64,000 nucleotides of DNA from Asterias amurensis (taxonomy: Eukaryota > Echinodermata > Asteroidea > Forcipulatida > Asteriidae), in contig NC_092655.1 in assembly GCF_032118995.1 (NCBI RefSeq), forward strand, positions 11,275,917 through 11,339,916, given 5' to 3'. Every line of letters starts with the position of its first letter. Position 1 is the first letter of the stretch. Below are positions 12,701 through 23,790 of this stretch, piece after piece. The position numbers and the translations under genes were made by a program. A model generated the notes under the pieces. That model ran no database searches, had not been told where the DNA came from, and saw only the letters and a program-made list of their open reading frames with translations.

Positions 12701-15700
12701 GATATGTGTTTGTACCTTGTTACAGGCCTTTATGAAGCTGCAGGGGCTGCCTGAGCAAACAAGATTTGAGCTTCTATCAGAAGTTGTCAGTGGCAGCATG
12801 ACAACCAAAGAGATGGCAAAGGAAGCAGACAAGATCAAGAAGCTGCATATCGTGCAGAGAGAACTGGTTGAGCAGCTGTCTATTGCATCGTGGGAAGAAG
12901 CAAAGCGGCTGTTTCCTCAACACACAAGAGAGAGCATCCTTCAGCCCTTCTCAGGTACACTTTAACCAATTAAATTAAATCAATTCAATTCACGAATACA
13001 TTTATTTTCACACGAAGTTGTGTGCTTATAGATGCTTGATTTTGAGACCTCAAATTCTAAATCTGAGGTCTTAAACTAAAATTCGTTGAAAATTACTCTT
13101 TCTTGAAAACTATCAGAGGGAGCCGCTTCTCACAATAGGTGTATACTATCATCGGCTCCCCTTTACTTGTTACAAAGTAAGGTTTTATGCAAATAATCAT
13201 TTTGTGTTATTACCAATAGTGGCCACTGCCTTTAAGAAGTTAAAAACTCTGAGAGTCACCGTCTGTTCGCTTCTCAGCTACTTTTATTTTTCACAATGAA
13301 AAATTGTGATGATCCAGTATCCAAATACACATTTTGTTTTGCAATGATATTGACTTGACTTATACACAAATGGCAAATCATAAATTTCCTTTAAAAATGC
13401 ACAACAATTTAATGTTTTAAGGTTTGCTACATTACAAAGTTTATTGTGCGTATATAATTTGAAAGACATCAATCATATAAACGCTAATTGTTGTTAATTT
13501 TGATTCTAGGATGTAACTTCAAACAGGGTATCCCGAGACCATTCATGGCTTTTGTCCGGGACGCACTTGAGTGGAGGGAGAACACCCAAGTACCGACTAT
13601 TTCCAGTGAAAGTGAGGCGCCTCATATCATGACAAACGATGTGTCTCAGGTGGTGTTCCTGTCCACATATGACGGAGAAGCTCTCCTGCATGTGGCTGAA
13701 TTTACCGGGATTGTGGCGATTGTAGCAGACATGGAGGTACCATTATATCAAACATGCTTCAATAAATAAACTTTACATTACGTTAATCACATCTGCCAAC
13801 CACATGTCAAATTTTAAAACAATACCGTGTAACATTTCCTTCTAATAGTGAATTGATAACAGAAATCTGTTGTACTGTTTGAATTTTGTCCACCATACCT
13901 CAAAGTAGCTTAAAAAAGTGTTCGTCTTTTGATACAAAGATCATTTCCGTGACTTGTTTTTAATACCCATGTCTCAAAAACCAACAGCACCTCAACAAAT
14001 ATAGCTTTCAAACTGTGAGAGTTTAATGTAAATCTGTGGCCATTGGGTTTTGTGTCCTACAAAAGTACCCAGACCCTTAAATGATAAGACGTTTCAACAC
14101 CACTCAACAGTACACTAATTGCTCTATGATGATGAGTCCAAAGGCTCATCAAAGCCTTGCTTTTGTGCTATTTGGGTAGTTTTCTGTGTTGAGTTCGGAG
14201 CAGTGTTGCCAGCTGGGATGTAATTGCTTATACAAGTTTGTGATACAATTCGATTTACAGAACTTTTTTTTTTAAATTGATTTTAGGCAAGCACGACTGA
14301 CTTGGCTGACATACAGAAGATGGCTCTGAACTCAGGTCAGCTGGAGGGGAACATCTTTGTCAGGACATCCTCTGACACTATTTCAGGTGCGAGGATGTTC
14401 TTTCATACCAATAAGTTTCAAGGAGTAACTAACCTTTACAAGTTCCAGATGCAAAAGAAAGGTAAGATATGAATGGACTAGCCAAATAATCTGTTCTAGT
14501 TGCTCAGTGGTTGCAGTCATCTTCCTATCAAAAAAAATAGTTGTACTGATAGGGTTTAGGTTTGTAAAGAAACAGGACCACCCTATATGAATGCCATCGC
14601 TTTTTTACATCCCACATTTTATTTATCTTTCTGCTTTATAATCGTTGATAACTTTCCATAAAAAACGGTTGGCACTTTAGTCAAATTCGTGCCTATGTTT
14701 TTTTTATTTCTTGATCAAAGTCTGAGTTGGCAGAGCTTTAATCCATAATCTCTTAACAATGGATTTGCAACCAACCCTCATTGGCTTTTGTGCTTGGTGT
14801 TTGCCTACAGAACCAATTTCCTTTGTGCTGCAGCAGCCATTTTTAATGAGCAGTTGGGCTCCTTGTTGACCTCTTGATTATCGGTTATTCTTGACTGCAC
14901 CCATTCATAAGACCAGTAAGGGTACTTAAGGGCTTCATAGGTCCAACCTGAATGAGTTGTCAATCCTCTTCCTAATTGCCATCAAACCTGCACAAGTTAC
15001 CTGTGAATAAATTATAGGTTAAAATAATGTGTCTGGAAAATGCTTATGTTCTCTTTCTCTTTGAATGACAGTTATGGTATCCATGGTCAAAGCCATTTGG
15101 AGGAAGGATGGAGCCAGAACAGCTTCAGATGACATGCCAGATGTCATGACTGAAGGAGGCAGTGGTATGCTGGACCATATCTTCAAGGACATCAACCATG
15201 GTGATTGGATTATGGACACAACAAACAATGGTAGGTCAATTTTAAACTAGACAGTTCCTGAGTAATTTGCACTGCTGTAGCAAGTTGAACAAAGTGTGTT
15301 TCCAAGTTTCAATACAAAAGCTTATTATAGTGAGTTGTAATATTTTTACTCTTGGGAACATATAATACAAAAACTATAACAAAGACCACTTTATAGCCAG
15401 CTTGGAGCAGGCTTAAGATTTAAGACTGGCTATAATTATAGACCAAGCTATTGCAGCCGGTCTATAATTAAAGACTCTGGTGATTCTGGTCACAGGCCTA
15501 GAATTTCATCTTTCCGAAGGACTTTTGCTTTTTGAAAAGGGCACATCCAGTATAGTGATGCATATCTGTCCATTAGCAACAATGACAACAATGATGACAA
15601 CATTGAAATTCGATACAATTTCAGCAGCAGCTATTGTGGGTTGTTGTCTTACTATATCTTTTTTTGCAAGACGAAAGATTATAAAGACTACCATCGTTCC

Positions 15701-16013
15701 AAACAAAATGCTCGCAAAAGTATTGGTCATAACAAAAGCCGGAAAACTTATATTGACATGTGATCTCTCAAAAAGACAGAAGTCTAGCAAAGTCTAATGA
15801 AAGCATGTTTTTTTTGTACTTCTCTTTTTAACAGGTGAGGCTACTCTTCTAGCAGTGAAAGCTCAAGTAAACGTTATTTCTATTCAACCAAATGCCACAT
15901 TGCAGGGGGAGTTGAAATGCAAGGTCACTGCTCTTCTGCAGGTAAGGACAGAAGAAGACAACGATGCCGAAGACAGTGACACCAGTACGTCTCTTGAGGA
16001 GGATTCCATTTAA
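9721..16013 (+). CDS. ParB/Srx-like-fold multi-exon gene, uncharacterised
   Basis: Nine exons join in one frame: 9721-9880, 10530-10655, 11229-11737, 12189-12341, 12726-12954, 13510-13736, 14287-14461, 15072-15230 and 15835-16013 (TAA). Every intron is GT-AG and all phases agree. The summed length (1917 nt) is 638 codons plus stop, without internal stops. The 12341 donor (ATT|gtatct) is the weakest. Order: acidic segment; basic linker 'HKKRGRLSRR' (NLS-like); a ParB-like core in exon 3 with 'TLGGNHLVCALKEL' in the place of the ParB 'GERRxRAAxxL' loop and 'GLQRTEALRIASLHN' in the place of 'EALxxALIEN'; then a helical region in exon 5 ('MTTKEMAKEADKIKKL') where ParB proteins have a helix-turn-helix; an unassigned alpha/beta region; and an acidic tail (EEDNDAEDSDT). 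ParB-fold domains bind or cleave nucleic acid or hydrolyse nucleotides, but no activity can be assigned here. The true start lies upstream and is not fixed. Confidence 0.75.
13035..13240 (+). repeat. Hairpin-bearing short dispersed repeat, copy 2
   Basis: Same order as copy 1: hairpin 'gagacctcaaattctaaatc' plus 'tgaggtct', then 'cagagggagccgcttctcac', 'aaggttttatg', 'tattaccaatagtgg' and 'cactgcctttaag'. It sits in the intron between exons 12726-12954 and 13510-13736 of the ParB-like gene, without disturbing the splice sites. Confidence 0.75.
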
Positions 16014-17090
16014 TTTATACCACACTTGTACCCACATACAACAGAACTGTTTTAATTAATTTAATGGTGTTTTTCAGAGATCAGTTGAATTTACCTCCTT
16101 CTAAAGCATGCTCCCTGCTGACAATGCTTATGTGTAACCTAATAACATGATTTGACTACAGTCAGCACTATGTGTTTCAACAATAATAATAATTATTGTA
16201 TAGCGATATGATTTATTTTACTAAGAAGCCTACATTATCCAAAACTCCTTAAAGTATTTTTAACTATATGCGGGCCAGCCCTAAATGATTTTTTGTTTCT
16301 TTTTTTTTCTGAACACTTGACACCTTTGGACATTTTTCATAGACCAGGCAGTCTTCTCACTTGGTATATCTCCAAGTAGGTAACTAGGTAACTTCAGAGG
16401 GAGCCGTTTCTCACAATGTTTTATTCTCCATTGCTCATAACCATTAATCGCAGCAATTATTTTGAGTAATTACCAAAAGTGTCATGTGCCTTTAAGGAGT
16501 TATTCGTTAAAGATTTGTTCATTTATGTTTTAGGGGAAATCCTGGATGGTTAAAATCACAGTTTCATTGTAAGAAATACTAGAGGAGGTGAATGAAGCTG
16601 TATCCTCTTAAAAACATGTATTTTAATGACTTTATGGAGTAGTTGCTCAACATTGGGTAAAATGTGTACCCTTTTGGTATTAAAAAAGGATCATGGTTGA
16701 ATGTTCAGCCAGTTGTAGAAATTGGCTGTCATATAAATAACTATCTTTGAACACTTTTAGATCCCTTAATGTTCTTAGTAATCGATGCTTATTGTAGTTT
16801 ACTACACTCTAAAAAAGAAGTGTAAAAACTTGCTGAGTAAATGTGTTGGGTACGAAAGTTGGGTACCTTCTTACGCAATATTGGGCTGCGTGGTGATTTG
16901 GCTAGTACCCTCGAGAAGGTAATTTGTACCTTTTTAAGTTGCATAAAAAAATTCGCCAGTGAAAGCAACTTATGTGTACAAAAACACATGTTCCTCGCCA
17001 CAGGGTCAAGTTTACCTTGCGACTTACGAAACAGTCACCACTATAGAAACCACAAGTCATCATGGTAAGCTGTGAGATGTATACACATAC
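16014..17090. other. 3' flank of the ParB-like gene with repeat copy 3
   Basis: Contains a third, 5'-truncated copy of the short dispersed repeat at about 16388-16500 ('acttcagagggagccgtttc' through 'gtgcctttaagg'; hairpin part missing). No gene is recognised in the rest. No polyadenylation signal of the upstream gene can be chosen with certainty. Confidence 0.5.
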
Positions 17091-17649
17091 TTGGCATCAC
17101 ATAAAGCAATGGAGGAGGCCACTTTCGATGCACCTTAGCCTCCAACATCAGGTGACTTGACAATAGAAACTGTCGAGGAAGTCATTCCTCACCAACAAGT
17201 AAACTTCTTGGCTTGGACAAGTGGGATCAGTAGTGAGCCCACTGAAGGTTTGCTTGAAATGACAGAAGATGAATATGATGTATTTAAAGGGAAGAACTCT
17301 TAATGCCAAAGCACACAGCGCTTGGTATGGCGGTAAGGCACTTCAAAGGATCTGCAAAGTTGATTGGTCTGTTAAATAGCTTGGGTCAGTGCATGTCTAA
17401 CTCGGTGGTACTGGAGCATGATACTGCTCTTGCTAAGCTACAACTTGCGATGACAGATGTCTTGCTTCTAGCTTGAACCGAGTCGGTCTTCACTACTCTT
17501 GTGTTGGATAACAACGATTTCGGAGAGGAAACATTGTCTGGCAAGGGTACAACTCATAAAACCAACAGCACATGTAATTAATCCTCTAATGTCAACAAAT
17601 CAGGTAATATCTTGAACGTTCATTTCAGCCACCCCCCCCCCCCCCCACT

Positions 17650-19105
17650 ATGATGAAGAAGTACTACATGTATGACAGCAAGAAGAAGGGCCCAAATCTT
17701 TATGGAAAAGACGTTCCAATGGGAGAGGTACTTCATTTGGAGGCACAAGAATCCTTGAAAATTAGGTTGTGGGTACGCTTTAACAAAGTTAGCAGGAGTT
17801 TCTGTACAGGTCTTTCCTGGTTGGACATGTAAAGATGTTCCTCGAATATCAACTGTGGATACCTTCCAATTTTAGACGCAAGCCCGACTGAATATGACAC
17901 AGTTTTCAGTCTTGCGAGACTTAAGCTACATGGCACACTTCGTGGGCGAGCGGTGGTCATTAATGAGCAGATTTCTTCAAACGTCCTACATGCCCGAAAA
18001 CCACACTGGGGAGAACATTGCATCGGCCATCAGCATGGTGTTGAAGCGAAGATAAACAGATTTGCCTCACTACAGCTAATGGGATGAACATGAGCGCAGT
18101 GGCAAAGGCCAATAAGTGGACCAGTTTTTCATGCTTTGGGCACAACCTCAACCTTGCAGTGACAAACTCCATAAAGAATGACAGAAGGATTAATCGTACG
18201 GTGGCTGTATGCAAGAACATCGTCGCTGCTTTCTCCCACTCATGGAACAGAAGAAGGGACCTCATAAAGGAACAGGCTGCCCTCAATCTCTCAAGCACTG
18301 TCTTATTACAGTATGTATAATACCGTTAAAAGTTTGGTTTAATGAACAATGTAACAAAACTGTAGAGAAAAATCTATCAATGACACATTTTAGTTATTGA
18401 ATGAAAATAATGCAAGAAATGTACCGGTTATTACACTCAATATAAGGACACAGAAGCTCGTTAATGTTTTGTTTTTTGTCTTAAAAGATTTTAAGAAAAA
18501 TTTTATTTTTTTTTTTTGATGGGAAGAATATAAGGATGTCCTTTGTCCAGAAAATGAGCACATTCCCCAATTTTGTATACCAAAGAAGTATGAAAACGAC
18601 TCATAAGAAAAACAAAAAACTAAAAAGTTTTTTTTTTCTTCTATCGGCAAAACTGATTTATATTTTGAACTTGAAAACCAGTTGAGGACAGTTTCCTTCT
18701 TTATATTTTTAAAGTGAAACAATTGTTACTTTTACGTTATTTGTTTATATGTTTTTATTTGAATCTCTTTTAGGAAGTATGGGGATCTCGTCACAAGATG
18801 AATGGCCGATTCTTAGACCAGAGGACTGCTGTAAAGCATGTGTTGATGGCCAATTGTGACACCTCTCAACCGGTCTCGAGGTGGCAAGATGTAGATGTGT
18901 TGGAAGTGGTCTGGAAAGCCATGTCACCCATTGCCCATTTTCCGGACATTCTTTCTGCAAAAAAAAACTATGAGACAGTGTCATCAATCGCTCCACTTCT
19001 TTCAACAGACATCATGGTGCCAACAGAGGATGACTTTCAACTCACAAAAGACATAAAGACCAGGAAAGTTGAATACATGAAGGGAAATACAACAATGAGA
19101 TGAGA
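17650..19105 (+). pseudogene. hAT-family (ZBED-type) transposase remnant
   Basis: Recognisable segments lie on the plus strand. Around 18070-18303: 'TTANGMNMSAVAKANKW', 'SCFGHNLNLAV', 'RTVAVCKNIVAAFSHSW' and 'LIKEQAALNLS', the conserved block after the second catalytic Asp in hAT transposases ('TTDNGxNM' is expected; here Ala replaces Asp). Around 18773-19080: 'WGSRHKMNGRFLDQRTAV', 'RWQDVDVLEVVWKAMSPI' and 'NYETVSSIAPLL'. A 470-bp AT-rich stretch separates the two parts and could be an intron (acceptor 'tctcttttag') or an insertion. Frames do not join directly. Upstream (17100-18070) the frame is full of stops. The C-terminal dimerisation part is not seen here, though a separate one exists at 51.2 kb. 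Confidence 0.8.
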
Positions 19106-19565
19106 ATGGCAACCCATGTTCTCTTGCTCCGAGTCACAACCTTCCTGGATCTCAGATTCAAGGGAATAACATTAACATCACATACTCTATGCCTAGCACT
19201 TAAATTCCTTGTGTATCTTTGAACACCTCCACATTTACTTTGCCTCTTTATCTTAAAGTGCATGGAAAATGAGAAGTTTCCATTCAATCCACTTTCAAAA
19301 TCTAGTTGCTGATGTATCAAACACAATATATAAGTATACAAAGATAATTTCTCGAAATTGTAAAGATTAAAAAAAAAGAATTTTTAAAAAGACCACGCGT
19401 CGAGATTCTGAAAATGCAGAGGTCACGATTGGTTGTTGCGCAATGGCTGTGACGTCATAAAGGAGACTGACTTAGTCTGGTACCCATACAACTCACGCAC
19501 GCTACGCAAGCCCCACATGTAATGTGCGTGTATTGTCCGCTGATTCTTTCCTCGACGAAGTAAAC

Positions 19566-19870
19566 ATGTCAGACTCTGAAAACTCCGGTGACGAATTTTG
19601 GGAAGAAATCAGTGTAGATTCTGATGGTTTCAGTGAAGGATCTGAAAGTACCTCAAGGGGATCGGGAGACAGCGATGACGTTGAGCCACACGATGAGAAT
19701 GAGGAGGTGGTTCGTGGGGCTGAACCATATATAGATTCGAGCCACTGGCAAGACCACGCCAACAGCAAGGTGACGCTGCTACTGCTACTGATGACGCCGA
19801 CCCCGATGAAGAACAAGATGGGAATGACCAAGCTGCCAACAACGAGCGATTGAACAATACTGACTGGTAA
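19566..19870 (+). pseudogene. P2X7-ballast-like domain exon with frameshift
   Basis: An ATG at 19566 opens an acidic leader ('MSDSENSGDEFWEEISVDSD'). At about 19727 the frame reads 'AEPY' and, two bases out of frame after a 'tatata' stretch, continues as 'RFEPLARP', an Asp/Gln-rich stretch, and 'ERLNNTDW' up to 'gactg|gtaatt'. The order acidic leader, 'PYxFEP' and 'RLxNTxW' is the start of the domain related to the P2X7 receptor C-terminal ballast, which occurs alone in many invertebrate repeat-derived proteins and normally continues 'CxCGxC'. That continuation is not found after the donor-like site. It is therefore a partial, frameshifted copy. No ion-channel part is present. Confidence 0.6.
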
Positions 19871-20320
19871 TTTTAATTTCTGAATCATTGACATAGTATA
19901 GTTCACTGATTTTACATAGCCTGTGTATGTAGGCTTTTGCTGATATTGATGAGGGCAAAACATGTACCCATGTGTGTATACCTGGTTATTTGGCTCATAG
20001 GCCTTACTCCCTCGTCTATCTACACAATCATACATCATACAATGCAAAGACAGCTTTGTTTGTGAGTAGTTTTCTGTAACTGTTAGTGTCTAATTTGTCA
20101 TGACGTCAACCAAGTGAATTTCACTGGTACCGGGCACAACGCCAGTACTTTGCATGCTTACACACACGACACCAACAATTTTCCCGCGCGTGGGGCATGC
20201 AAATGATGCAGATCCACATGTCTCTGACTCGAAGGTGCACTACTGAAGCTACTCGTCGTCGAATTTCCCTTTTCCCCTCACTTTTTCTCTCGATATTTTT
20301 GGTTTATTTTCATAAGTATA

Positions 20321-20705
20321 ATGGATTTGGCGGAAGCAACTCTTGCCCAGGTACCAAGTTCCAGTGGAACCAGAAAAAAGGGACAAACCGGACAAGCATC
20401 GAAGAACACGACAAAGAAGACACGCGCAAAACAAACAACCTGGACGTCGAATCAGACAATCAGTCTGATCAACATTGTTGCCAGTGAGGAACTCACTAAA
20501 AAAAAACTCGAGTGTATGGTCCATAACCATCAAACATGGAAGGAAGTTTCAATCAAGTTGGAGAGTGTTTTTACACCCGAGCAGTGCCACAACAAATGGT
20601 CTTATCTTCGGAGAAGGTACAGGGAGGTACTCAAGAATAACAACTCGTCTGGACGGGGAAGGCAAACATTCCTGTTCTTCTAAGAAATGGACAACGTGAT
20701 AGGTT
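20321..20705 (+). pseudogene. Myb/SANT-like DNA-binding protein, one nonsense codon
   Basis: ATG at 20321 follows an AT-rich leader. The frame has a basic N-terminus ('KNTTKKTRAKQ') and then a trihelix-type Myb/SANT-like domain at residues about 40-105: 'TTWTSNQTISLINIV', 'QTWKEVSIKLESVF', 'TPEQCHNKWSYLRRRY'. Such domains occur in PIF/Harbinger-associated Myb-like proteins and in host regulators. Just after it, 'RGRQTFLFF' meets a TAA (20681-20683), and the same frame then continues 'EMDNVIG' up to 'ATAG|gtttgt'. In this family 'FFxEM' is usual, so the TAA probably replaced a Glu codon. It may form an exon pair with 21298-21939. Confidence 0.65.
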
Positions 20706-20999
20706 TGTTTTTGGACATAAACAATCTTAAAATGAATCTCTTATTACTTTTTGTAAACGATCCTTCTTGCTCTACTGTTTTGTTGGTGAACACAAATTAA
20801 AAATTATAGTCACTTTTAAATTCAAGATGAACGGTTATTTAAATTCGCTTGCAAACTGAGTAATCAGTAGTTATGTCAATGTCCAGGATACCGTTCAATT
20901 CAAAGTTTAAAAAGTCATGTGACTGAAAATTAAAATTTTAATTTATTTTAACTGTGGGTATACTGCAAATTTAACTGAAGACACTGCAGGTTTAATCCC

Positions 21000-21080
21000 C
21001 GCCCCCCCCCCCCCCCAAAAAAAAAAAAAAAAATAAAAAAATAAATAAATAAATAAATAAATAAATAAAAAAACTAAAAA
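21000..21080. repeat. Low-complexity (AAAT)n tract
   Basis: A C run followed by an A run and about eight AAAT units. It is a simple microsatellite and gives spurious open frames on the other strand. Confidence 0.9.
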
Positions 21081-21297
21081 AAAAACTAAATGAATAAAAT
21101 AGAATAAAAATGTAATTTTTAACATTTCAAATTGCTAACTTGAGAACCAACATTAGGTTTCATTCGCGTGGTGAGTGTCGTGGAAATCTTGACATTATCA
21201 CAGCTTATATAGTCATCGCTAGTTGAGGCCTAAAAACCAAGTGTTTTTGGGAGCAGGCGTCAAGGTTTCTGTATTTGTTCATTTCTTTTAAAAACAG

Positions 21298-21939
21298 GCC
21301 GTGGTGGTACAACCAACAATTCACAAGGTTTTTTCGGAGGTACCGGAAAAGCTGTCTGGTGAATCAGTCGTCAATATTTTTGATAAGATGTCAACCCTAT
21401 TGGTTTGTGAGGGCAACAAGTGTGATGAATTCAATTCGCTTGTAGAGAAGAAGGAAGGGCCAGGGGGGCAAACACCAGTGCGCATTACGGCACACGACAA
21501 CCTTGTTGGTCAAACTATTCGGCATAAGTTTTGCAAACTAATGACCGAGAGTAGAGTCAGGTGTGATGCCTGCATGACTCATCGAGGCGGCTTGATGTCT
21601 ATGGCCAAGCAAGGTCTGTCAAAGAAGACGAACAACATGACTGCATGCTCAACCGTTCCCAACAATCATTTGACAGCAAAACAGCTTCAGGAGAAGCTTT
21701 TTCTTCTGCAGAAGGAAAGAATGTTTTTTCCACACCATGTCAAAGAACTCAAAGCCGCCCGCCCGCGCCCGTCGGACAACTTGATTGACACTTCAACGCA
21801 TCGGCAACTGACACCTTTATGTCGGCGAGTCACGCAACTCACAAAGGCTCTGTGTCAATTTGAGACGGCCAATCATGGCCAATCACGAATGAGAATTGTT
21901 GTAAAACCAGAAATAATCGGAGCGGGACTACGCAATTAG
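21298..21939 (+). CDS. Unrecognised Cys-containing ORF (possible second exon)
   Basis: A 'taaaaacag' acceptor precedes an open frame of about 212 codons ending in TAG. The N-terminal third is acidic/helical ('VVNIFDKMSTLLVCEG'), the middle has 'QTIRHKFCKLMTESRVRCDA' with a C-x2-C pair and 'MTHRGGLMSMAKQG', and the C-terminal part is basic. The 'TIR..C..L....RC..C....L' layout reminds me of a linker found in many uncharacterised invertebrate transposon-derived proteins, but I cannot name the family. It may be spliced to the Myb/SANT-like exon upstream, although the phase that suits the donor at 20705 gives a different, closed frame. Confidence 0.4.
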   Translation, partial: AVVVQPTIHKVFSEVPEKLSGESVVNIFDKMSTLLVCEGNKCDEFNSLVEKKEGPGGQTPVRITAHDNLVGQTIRHKFCKLMTESRVRCDACMTHRGGLMSMAKQGLSKKTNNMTACSTVPNNHLTAKQLQEKLFLLQKERMFFPHHVKELKAARPRPSDNLIDTSTHRQLTPLCRRVTQLTKALCQFETANHGQSRMRIVVKPEIIGAGLRN

Positions 21940-22624
21940 AAATTGTTTGAACCACGAACAAGTTCGGGGGATCAGACAAAAACAGGTTTAAATGTAACCC
22001 TATTAAACTGTCAGTCCTCGGTATATATATTTCTACCTCCATGAGTATAATACCAAGTGCTGTTTTTAGGCTCCATCTTGCGCGCAAGAAATACTCGATA
22101 TATCGAGTATACTCGATATTAAATTTTTGATATATCGGTTATGGGAATAAACCGACATTGACGGACGTTATGATTGGGTTTTTATTGATTTGAAAGAATT
22201 GAATGATGGTTGTTGCTTTATAATAAATAGGCCTCAGTTTATGTTCAGCTACTAAAAAAGAGTTTGCCATAAGTATTACTAAATAGCACTTAAAAAGGGT
22301 AGTTAATCAAGGCAAAATTTTTTGTTGATAGAAATTGTTCTAAAATCATTGCTAAAATTTTTAAATATATATAGAACCTAGCTTCTAGCAAGGTTTTTAT
22401 TAGAAATGTGTGTGGCTATTTATTACTAATGATAAGTACAGGTATACTTAGCTGACTGAAAAACAACATGCTAATTTTATAAATTACTGTTCGTGATTTG
22501 TTTATTTTTATTATCATTTATTCTTCTTGTACGTGCTTTTTGTACGTGCACATGTAATGAAAAGTGTCCTACATAAAAAAAATCACTCATTTAACTTTTT
22601 GTTTACTCATTACTTTTTTTCCAG
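21940..22624. other. Intergenic, with a small perfect palindrome
   Basis: No gene is seen. At 22094-22111 lies the perfect palindrome TACTCGATATATCGAGTA, followed by a degenerate repeat of it. The remainder is AT-rich. Confidence 0.5.
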
Positions 22625-22629
22625 GACTA

Positions 22630-23340
22630 ATGGCTGATGTTTTTGTGCGAAGAAGTGGGAGGTCTCGCAGAGAAATTGACTACAAGAAGCTAAACTCTGG
22701 AGGTGACGAGCCTAAAGTTTGTCAGCATAGGCATAAGACTTGGGCAGCAAGCAAACTTTTTGAACTTGTCATCATACATGTAGATTCAAAGACAGTAGAT
22801 GGCCTTTCTTATGTAAAAGTTCATTATCTTGACAAGGAGTGGAATTCCCCTAAGTTTGACGAGTGGCGAGAGGCTGATGACATCATTGACATTCCCCCGT
22901 GCTTCATAGTAAGTACTTCAGAACCTGAAGCAGTCCTCACACAGCAACTAAAAATTAAGGAGTCCCTCCATGGTCAGCGAAAGGTGGATTCGATTGTCAA
23001 CATAGAGGTTCCAGTTCCCAGAGATATTTTCAACATTTTTGCCACTATTCGGGGAAAAAGATTAATAATCTTTTCTCTTTAGAATCCATATTATCGTTTG
23101 ATGGTGTTTTAGGAAGAGGGTGGAACTGGCGAGTTTTTAATAGCCAGGGAGACTTCACTTTTGTGACGCCAGGAACGGTCACCTATCGCCTCAAGAGCAG
23201 GAGGCCTCTGGAGCAGTTCACCGAAAGGTGCCCTTCAACTTATTTACAGGGGCTATGTTTTTCATTTGAAGTTTGCCCGTGGAATGGGAAACAAATATGA
23301 TTCTGCCTTGTTTTAAGGTAAAAGTAAGTCAATTTTCCTT
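22630..23340 (+). pseudogene. Chromo-like / 'QGDF' domain gene, copy 1
   Basis: A 'tttttttccag' acceptor lies just before an ATG at 22630. Order: basic N-terminus ('RRSGRSRREIDYKKLNSG'); a chromo-barrel-like domain (residues about 35-95: 'KTWAASKLFELVIIH', 'VKVHYLDKEWNSPKFDEWRE'); a helix and 'ESLHGQRKVDSIVNIEVPVP'. A TAG stops this frame at 23080-23082. From 23113, in another frame, the conserved C-terminal domain follows: 'GRGWNWRVFNSQGDFTFVTP', 'RRPLEQF', and after a further frame change 'FARGMGNKYDS' and a stop. The paralogue at 58.6 kb has the same two domains in the same order. The barrel suggests chromatin or nucleic-acid binding. The C-terminal domain is unknown to me. Two frame breaks indicate a dead or mis-spliced copy. 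Confidence 0.65.
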
Positions 23341-23661
23341 GATTATCTTTTTGTTTTCCCTGTACTTGCAATAATAATTATGGTTTAGTGTACTTTTTAT
23401 GGGGGACACCGCAGCTGATAATTTCCACGTTTGCATAATAATCGTTCACTGTTCTTTTTCATGTGATAGTTTTAACCTCAATAGCCATTTTGCCATAGAA
23501 CTTCAATCGCAAATTGTTTAATTTTGTGCTATTTTCCTTAATTTAATATTGTGTTTTTCCCAAACTTGCAATATTATGGTTTAGTGTACTTTTTATGGGG
23601 GACAGAGCCACTGATAATTTTTCATATGATAGTTTTAACCTCAATAGCCATTTTGCTATAA
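23340..23661. repeat. Tandem duplication of about 190 bp
   Basis: The run 'gtttagtgtactttttatgg', 'ggggaca', 'tgataattt', 'tgatagttttaacctcaata' and 'gccattttgc' occurs at about 23383-23500 and again at about 23578-23660. No coding content is seen. Confidence 0.7.
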
Positions 23662-23790
23662 AACCTGACTTGGTAACAAGTAATTGGGAGAGGTTGGTAG
23701 TAAAAAACATTGTGAGAAACGGCTCCCTCTGAAGTGGAGTAGTTTTCGAGAAAGAAGTAAATTTCCCTGCATTTGATTTCAAGACCTTGC
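23662..23790 (-). repeat. Hairpin-bearing short dispersed repeat, copy 4, inverted
   Basis: The reverse complement matches copies 1-3: 'cattgtgagaaacggctccc', 'gttttcgagaaagaagtaaa' and 'gatttcaagacctt'. Confidence 0.7.

Noticed and set aside
18304..18772. Normal intron inside the hAT transposase
   Set aside because: The sites look usable, but joining them puts the two recognisable parts in different frames. Left open as intron or insertion.
20249..20533. 94-codon minus-strand frame
   Set aside because: It overlaps the Myb/SANT-like domain, which is far better supported on the plus strand.
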